NCBI GenBank assembly: GCA_020650975.1
Contig: JAIPMN010003746.1
Coordinates: 17,210-41,284, forward strand
Length of the DNA: 24,075 nt
Origin: Apostichopus californicus
Lineage: Eukaryota > Echinodermata > Holothuroidea > Aspidochirotida > Stichopodidae
Reading direction: 5' to 3'
The translations under genes and the position numbers were made by a program. Below the pieces are notes generated by a model. It was given only the letters and a program-made list of their open reading frames with translations. It did not search any database and was not told the origin of the DNA. Shown here one piece after another: positions 19,161 to 24,075 of this stretch (its first letter is position 1; the number at the start of each line of letters is the position of its first letter).

Positions 19161-20163
19161 TTGTCGGAAAATATTTTGCAGTTGGTCATCATGACATTTG
19201 AGCGTATTTTTCTCGTTTATCTCAACATTTCGACTTTTAGTCTCAGCATTTTCAAAATTTGTATTAGATTTTGTTTGTTTTCGATTTACTTCGAAATTTT
19301 GAAGTTTAAGATCTCCAAATTGTAACATTTTGTTTCAGTAACTTCCAACGGTTCTACTGAACAATTCACCTCATTTCATGCTTTATTTCAACATTTCGAC
19401 AAGTATCTAGCAATGTGACGATTTTCATATCATGTCAAAATTTCTACTTATCATTTAATCTAAGAAGTTCTAACTCAATCACGAAACCGTGATGCTTTGC
19501 CATTATTTGTTGATAATTTAGCTCGAAATTTTAACCTCTCCCCGTTTTGTGGTTGAACCACATTTTTTTTTTGCAAATTTCTTGGTAGTCCATTAATTGA
19601 TACGATATTATCAATTTTTTATGGGAAATCTGTTGTCGTCTTTGTTTTTCCTTGCACTGCATTAATTTTGGTTGTGAGAGATCGGTTGTTTTGCTTTCGA
19701 ATCGCACCATTTTAATTGTGAACAGTTAATTTCACATCTGTTCATTCGGTATTGATTTCACTGTTCACAGCTCTGTCGTAATGATTCATAACTCTGATAT
19801 TGATTTTCAATTAAATATTTCGGTTTAGTTGAACAGTTGATTTAGCGATACCTTTCATATTTTTGAAATGATTTAGTTGGATTTCGCATGTTGTATTATT
19901 TGTGGTAGTGGCCCGCGCATTGTCAGGACATTGTCTCAAGTAGGAAGAAGATTAAATCTTCGGAAGCCCAATTTATTTCTATTTTAGACTTTAAATGAAT
20001 GGATTGATTAGCATGTGCTGTAGTGTGTGATGCGATTCAATTGTTTCTTCCTCTTTATATAATACCGAACGTTTTTGTGTAGATTTTTAGTTTAGATTTG
20101 CAACCACTGTCTCGAGATCTCAACCGTCGAACATACCTGGAAAAAACTCACAGGTCCGTTAAT
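19161..20163. other. Divergent intergenic region, AT-rich, no gene seen
   Basis: Long AT-rich stretch with repeated CATTTCGAC and AAATTTTGAAG-like words, T-runs and few CpGs. It separates the two divergent genes. No exon or repeat terminus was identified. Confidence 0.5.
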
Positions 20164-20260
20164 CCTAACCCATAACCCTAACCCTTGAGCAAATTAACGC
20201 TTGATCCATCTTTTTACGCAACCCCTTACATCGACTCTGTAAACATGTTATGGGGTTAGG
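20164..20260. repeat. Inverted repeat with telomere-like arms
   Basis: CCTAACCCATAAC (20164-20176) pairs with GTTATGGGGTTAGG (20247-20260), with one extra G in the right arm. The left arm runs on into ACCCTAACCC, two units of the animal telomere repeat. A poly-G run follows at about 20304-20318. Confidence 0.7.
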
Positions 20261-20579
20261 GTGGGTGGCTCTATCAAGACTATCATTATCAGCGTCAGTC
20301 GGGTGGGGGGGGGGGGGGTACAACATTCAGGGGGTGGATTAATTAAACCACTCTTCTGGGTGAACACGCCCATCTAAAACAGTCAGTAAAATTAAGAATT
20401 TGCCAATCTTCCTAAGTTGCCCCTCCAAAGTTTGTGCACCTGTCTCGCCGTCACTGGCTATAGGCGCCTTTGTTATCATGACAGTGTTACGACGCGCGAA
20501 TTGAAACACTCAGCTGGTCATTGAGCAAAACTGTTAACGTGCTGCTTTTCTAGAAATATATATGAGCGAACTCGACGCA

Positions 20580-20630
20580 CGTATGTTTCATATAGTTCAT
20601 CGTATAGTTCATCGTATAGTTCCTCTCTAC
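20580..20630 (+). repeat. Short tandem repeat, 12-bp unit, about 3 copies
   Basis: TATAGTTCATCG occurs twice in tandem and is followed by a partial third copy TATAGTTCCTC. On the minus strand it produces an E-L-Y-D repeat in an open frame that is otherwise unsupported. Confidence 0.85.
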
Positions 20631-20699
20631 GTAACCACAAGCAAAAATACGGCGTAGCGTGTATTTCACTAGTTTTTACAACCGTGACGGCTTGCTGGG

Positions 20700-20937
20700 C
20701 GTGAAGCCCAATCAAATTGGTTAATTTGTGTCACGTGAACAGAAGTAACGTGAATGAACTTACTACCGTGAAATTCTAGGTATATTAGTGGAGGTTATTT
20801 TCGTTGCCTACTCATAACGAAATGGACGCAAAGTTTTCCTTAGTTCTTTAAAATTGATCAATTTTCCAAAAGTCCTTATTTTGAGAAGAAACATACTTTG
20901 CCTCACCTGAACAGAAGATTTTTAGTGAGCTTTCAAA
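20700..20937 (+). promoter_or_regulatory. Candidate alpha-tubulin promoter and 5' UTR
   Basis: Within 240 bp upstream of the ATG lie an inverted CCAAT pair (CCAATCAAATTGG, about 20708-20720), a CACGTG E-box (20732-20737) and a TATATTA (about 20781-20787) about 150 bp before the ATG. If transcription starts about 30 bp after the TATA-like site, the 5' UTR includes a 9-codon upstream frame (20822-20851). All of this is motif-based; no start site is demonstrated. Confidence 0.35.
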
Positions 20938-20940
20938 ATG
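20938..20940 (+). CDS. TUBA: Alpha-tubulin exon 1 coding part (initiator ATG only)
   Basis: The context is CAAAATG with A at -3, immediately followed by GTAAATATA, a good donor. Joining to the acceptor TTCAACAG at 23801 gives M-R-E-V, the expected tubulin N-terminus. An alternative upstream ATG read straight through at 23790 would place M-I-Q-Q before R-E-V, which no alpha-tubulin has. Confidence 0.85.
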
Positions 20941-23900
20941 GTAAATATATTTCTTATTCTTTCCTGATTATTTATAGAAACCGTGATTCAGTTGTCTTTC
21001 ATCGTTTAACAATCTGCAGTCTTTGAGTTACAAAGCGGTACAGGAAATCATTATCATGGATTAGAGACTTGTAACTGAAACTAACAGGAAAACATCTAAA
21101 TCCTGTTTGTGTCTTATTGTTGCCAATTCCTGCTTACAGTATATACTATGCGTACAATGCAATTGGCATGATATATAGTACAGGGGAAAACTATGATATG
21201 AAAGGAAGTGTCATATAGTATATGAGGAAGACAATGTGTAACGGTAATTGAAAATATTATGTAGACTGACTCGGTAAGTTTGCACAAAAAGCAATGTTCA
21301 GACTAGTACCCGTTGACCCGTTGGCCAAAAATGATGTCATAATGACGTCACGTAAATACTGCACGAGGGAAACGGCAAGAGAGAACTTAGCTGGGATGTG
21401 AGAGTTGCGCCCTCCCCAGGGCCGGACTAAGCGTGTGGGGGACCCGGGCACGCAATTGTTTGGGGGGCCCTATAGTCTGTATTTTTTCCGCACTTTCATG
21501 CTTGCAAATTCAGAGAGTATTTCACACCCTTCGAGGGTTTCTCCCGGACTGATTAGTGACCGCCTTGATTCGAGTAGCGAATAATATTCAGTCAGCGAAA
21601 CAGCATGGGAAACGCATCACACGTTACATGCTAAGAATTTAATGGATCACAATTTCGACAGTTTTGTACATTTTAGGATACTCTAAGTGTGGGGCCCCAA
21701 AATGTGGGGGCCCGGAGCACGTGCCCCTGTTGCCCCGTCCTTAATCCGCTGGTGACCCTCCCCCTCCCACCACCCCCGTTTTATTAAACACGATTCAATA
21801 AAATTAATAAGAGATCCTATATAATGGCAGAATCATACGACTGAACGATGATTTTGCTCAAGTGATCTACCAAGTGACAGGAGGATATTGCTTGTGTATT
21901 TTAATGTCTCATATACTAATGACAGGTACTTCTTGAAACATGTATATGGCGTACTGAACTATTGTATACTAGTCTTCGATGTATATGGCATCTACCGGGT
22001 TAAGTATTTACACAAGTCAATACACGTGTGGTAACACTAAACCTGGCTATTAAGCTTCTTTCTGTATGTTTATAATATATCATAGTTCGTTATCTTTAAT
22101 ACACCAGTAGTGCATGGTATAGTCACCACTGGTCGCTCTCCTTGGGTTTGAGTATTTTCTATTGTTAATATGATTCTTAATTCTATAGTAGAGTATAGAC
22201 TATACCAGAAGTAACTTCTTGCATGAGTAACCGTTTTAAATACACATTGTCCTATAGACAAAATGAAAATGAAAGAGAAGGGAACTGGACTCGTTCTGGA
22301 TGGCTGATCTCCTGGAATACTACCTGAATATTACCTTCAGAGTTTAAGTGAATTATAGGTGACAATGATATAGCACCCCAAGGTATATACAGCAGCAGAT
22401 TGAAAACGTATCGGTTGTACAAATAATAAAGGTGTAGAGTGTGTGACATTGAAATATAAAACCAAAATAGATATCATGAATGGGCGAAGGGAGGGGAGGG
22501 GAGGGGAGCCCGGGTGCATTATGGGGGTGGGGAACATTGAGGCAGGACTTGTGATAAACGATTTCTGCTGATACTGCTCCTATTGTCTTTTAAAGTATTG
22601 AATCAATTAGAAAGTCAATAACTATTCTTAAAATTGAACAAGCTGTTTTACTGTCAACTGTAGACGTACACCGCCAGGTTTACTCACAGAGATATTTTTC
22701 ATTGTCAACTTCAACAGTCCTCGGTATTAATAATTTGGAGGGCTAGAACCTACAAGAAGGTCCTTTTAAATACTTTTAGTAGATTTGAGACGCAATTTTC
22801 TTCATTCCTTAATATACTTTTCCACAAAAAGAGTAATGTGCGTCCGCCTAAAACGTTCATCGTTGTCGAGGAAGTCCATACGGAACCTATTTCAGTGTCA
22901 TTCCCACTCCATTCCATTTCGTTACTGCAGTTATCATCTTTATTTTGTATGTATATATGAATGTCGCATAGCTTGCAATGTAGTAGTGAATGTGTAAATA
23001 CTCCGGAGCAGTGGCGTAGGAAGGTACTTTTGAGTGGGGGGGGGGAGGGGCTGAAGACTGATGGCCGGCCTGGGGGGCATCCCCCTCCCCTTTGGAATTT
23101 TTTTGCATTTCCAGGTGGCCTCAGATGCAATTTGGTGCAATATAGCACACTTCAACACCCACTCCATTTTGTAAATAATTTTGCATTTTCACCTGGCCTT
23201 AGATGCAATTTGGTGCTCCAAATGAGATTTTTTTCTGCCAAAATGTTTTCTGCTAAAATGACGAATGTTGTTATCATTTATTGAGAAATGAAAAAGGGGT
23301 TTTCTGACTTGCGAAGCGGTGGGGCGGAATGATACTTCCGCCCCCCATGTTTTGCACTGGGGGGCTGGCGCCCCCAGCCCCCCGGTTCCTACGCCCTTGC
23401 TCCGGAGGATGGAAAGCCAGTTTAGAAATTCGTTTGTGTATATGGAAGCGATTACGTGGCGAGAGCAGTTCCAATGGTTGGGAAGATCTATGTCACCTTT
23501 TCTAGATCTTTGACCGTCCCTTCTATATAGCTCAAACTGTAAATGGTCAAAAACGTGGCAAATAGTGCCATATAAGTCAACCCATCAGCTATGATATGCT
23601 GGGTTGTACATTCCGCTTGAAAACTTATATGCTTTAGCGACCTCTGAAAGGCACTGTAAAACGACCTGTCGTATCAGCTTCCACCATCCTCATAATCTCC
23701 ATTTTCTCTTGAAGGATGAAAATATAGATCCTTCTCCATTTAAACGAACCTTTTGTTTTACAAAAGAGAAATAATTATTAAAATTCACATTGATTCAACA
23801 GCGTGAAGTTATTTCTGTCCACATTGGTCAAGCCGGAGTCCAGATTGGCAATGCATGCTGGGAACTCTTCTGTCTGGAACATGGTATCCAGCCTGATGGT

Positions 23901-24075
23901 CAGATGCCCAGTGATAAGACCATTGGATACGGCGATGACGCTTTTAACACTTTCTTCAGTGAGACAAATTCTGGAAAACATGTTCCTAGATCAATTTTTG
24001 TTGACCTGGAACCAACAGTCATAGGTATAAATAAACCCGTTGTATATTTTGTATCATAAAACAACCATATATATA
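20938..24075 (+). CDS. TUBA: Alpha-tubulin, first two coding exons (gene continues past window)
   Basis: Alpha-tubulin is the GTP-binding partner of beta-tubulin in microtubules. Exon 1 supplies only ATG (20938-20940), followed at once by the donor GTAAAT; a first intron straight after the initiator codon is the usual alpha-tubulin gene structure in animals. Exon 2 is 23802-24024 (223 bp), encoding [20 protein letters not shown] through [13 protein letters not shown], with G|GTATAA splitting codon 76. Conserved features are GQAGVQ-GNACWEL (nucleotide-binding N-terminal region), [11 protein letters not shown] with lysine 40 (the luminal acetylation site) and VDLEPTVI. Unlike typical animal isotypes, residue 4 is V rather than C, and Y44, A48, N57-S58 and S65-I66 differ from common animal sequences. 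It is divergent from HTATSF1. About 375 residues lie off-window. Confidence 0.93.
21343..21350 (+). promoter_or_regulatory. CRE-like palindrome TGACGTCA
   Basis: A perfect TGACGTCA, the consensus site of CREB/ATF bZIP factors, lies 403 bp downstream of the tubulin ATG in intron 1. A related TGATGTCA lies 11 bp upstream. Function is not shown. Confidence 0.3.
21409..21762. mobile_element. hAT-type MITE, family D, in tubulin intron 1
   Basis: The element occupies 21417-21754 (338 bp). It starts CAGGGCCGGACTAAG; its reverse-complemented end reads CACCAGCGGATTAAG, matching at 10 of 15 positions. Flanks are GCCCTCCC (21409-21416) and ACCCTCCC (21755-21762), 7 of 8 identical. GGGGCCC/GGGCCCC-rich subterminal blocks are inverted at the two ends. 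It is non-coding. Confidence 0.75.
22488..22509 (+). other. G-quadruplex-type run
   Basis: GGG followed by three AGGGG units gives four G-tracts separated by single A loops, on the coding strand of tubulin intron 1. Confidence 0.5.
23001..23407 (+). mobile_element. hAT-type MITE, family A, complete reference copy in tubulin intron 1
   Basis: The element occupies 23009-23399 (391 bp). It starts CAGTGGCGTAGGAAGG and ends CCGGTTCCTACGCCCTTG (inverted core GGCGTAGGAA). A perfect 8-bp duplication CTCCGGAG flanks it (23001-23008, 23400-23407). The interior has a G-rich block, two direct repeats containing AGATGCAATTTGGTGC, and the GGGGCGGAA/TTCCGCCCC hairpin. It matches 1228-1566 in reverse along almost its whole length. 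The open frames on either strand are repeat-derived. Confidence 0.92.
23802..24024 (+). CDS. TUBA: Alpha-tubulin exon 2 (residues 2-76)
   Basis: 223 bp, which equals 74 codons plus one base, as expected when intron 1 follows codon 1 and intron 2 splits codon 76. The frame is uninterrupted and strongly conserved. The acceptor is TTGATTCAACAG|CGT and the donor ATAG|GTATAA. Confidence 0.95.
24025..24075 (+). other. Start of alpha-tubulin intron 2
   Basis: It starts GTATAAAT and runs to the window end as AT-rich sequence. Confidence 0.8.

Larger units (their letters stand above)
20941..23801 (+). other. Alpha-tubulin intron 1 (2861 bp)
   Basis: It has GT-AG ends and carries two hAT-type elements (21417-21754, 23009-23399), a CRE-like palindrome and a G-quadruplex-type run. 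The stretches 21763-22480 and 22520-23000 show no gene or recognisable repeat. 23579-23605 is a small imperfect palindrome (AACCCA-AGC / GC-TGGGTT). Confidence 0.85.

Noticed and set aside
19071..19328. 85-residue lysine/asparagine-rich frame on the minus strand near the HTATSF1 5' exon
   Set aside because: It has AT-rich composition, no conserved motif, and a stop before the predicted donor. It could at most be an upstream frame if transcription starts far upstream.
20518..20715. 65-residue minus-strand frame with E-L-Y-D repeats
   Set aside because: It comes from the 12-bp tandem repeat at 20580-20630, and has no domain or splice context.
22750..23148. 132-residue frame on the minus strand, the longest single frame in the window
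   Set aside because: Its N-terminal half comes from the hAT MITE 23009-23399 and the rest from intron sequence; there is no domain or splice support.
23790..23801. Start codon at 23790 read straight into tubulin exon 2
   Set aside because: It would give M-I-Q-Q before R-E-V. The TTCAACAG acceptor and the ATG|GTAAAT exon at 20938 explain the N-terminus as M-R-E-V.

Overview
The window is animal nuclear DNA. It is AT-rich, has long introns and GT-AG splice sites, and is dense with small non-autonomous DNA transposons. It contains no prokaryotic, viral or CRISPR features. Two protein-coding genes can be read. Dispersed repeats that look like those of marine invertebrates suggest an invertebrate deuterostome such as an echinoderm, possibly a sea cucumber. 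That taxonomic guess rests on recall and is weak.

Gene 1 is on the minus strand, with its CDS spanning 17468 down to 4816. It is a complete homologue of HTATSF1 (Tat-SF1, the CUS2 family), a U2-snRNP-associated splicing factor. I rebuilt eight coding exons whose phases all join cleanly: 17325-17468, 16542-16695, 14878-15080, 12917-13077, 11445-11541, 6448-6537, 5755-5834 and 4816-5188. They total 1302 nt, or 433 residues plus a stop. A likely untranslated first exon ends at 19034. The protein has the N-terminal YEWD/AWFPK region, an RRM, a lysine-rich linker, a second RRM of UHM type with an R-W-F motif, and a short acidic tail made of a four-fold 11-residue repeat.

Gene 2 is on the plus strand, from 20938 past the right edge. 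It is the 5' part of an alpha-tubulin gene. Exon 1 contributes only the ATG, a 2861-bp intron follows, and exon 2 (23802-24024) encodes residues 2-75 plus the first base of codon 76. It begins MREV rather than the usual animal MREC. The two genes are divergent, with about 1.9 kb between the HTATSF1 untranslated exon and the tubulin start codon.

Layout by region: 1-1574 is a cluster of four mobile elements. 1575-4815 is intergenic DNA with C-rich tracts and two minisatellites. 4816-19034 is HTATSF1. 19035-20937 is the divergent intergenic/promoter region. 20938-24075 is the tubulin 5' end.

Mobile elements: six hAT-type elements, five of them complete, could be delimited by terminal inverted repeats and, for most, 8-bp target duplications. 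One family occurs three times (1-92, 1228-1566, 23009-23399); three other hAT-type elements are 882-1140, 15419-16245 and 21417-21754, and a further probable one is 11956-12439. Two copies of a TTAA-flanked MITE lie at 602-860 and 13398-13771. The 3' end of a non-LTR retrotransposon lies at 17723-18071. HTATSF1 introns 2, 3 and 4 each hold one DNA transposon, and its 5'-UTR intron holds the retrotransposon fragment.

The most unusual structure is a minisatellite at 5812-6138. Its unit is a copy of the 3' splice site and first codons of HTATSF1 exon 7, which gives five tandem acceptor-like sites. The four upstream ones lead quickly to an in-frame stop.
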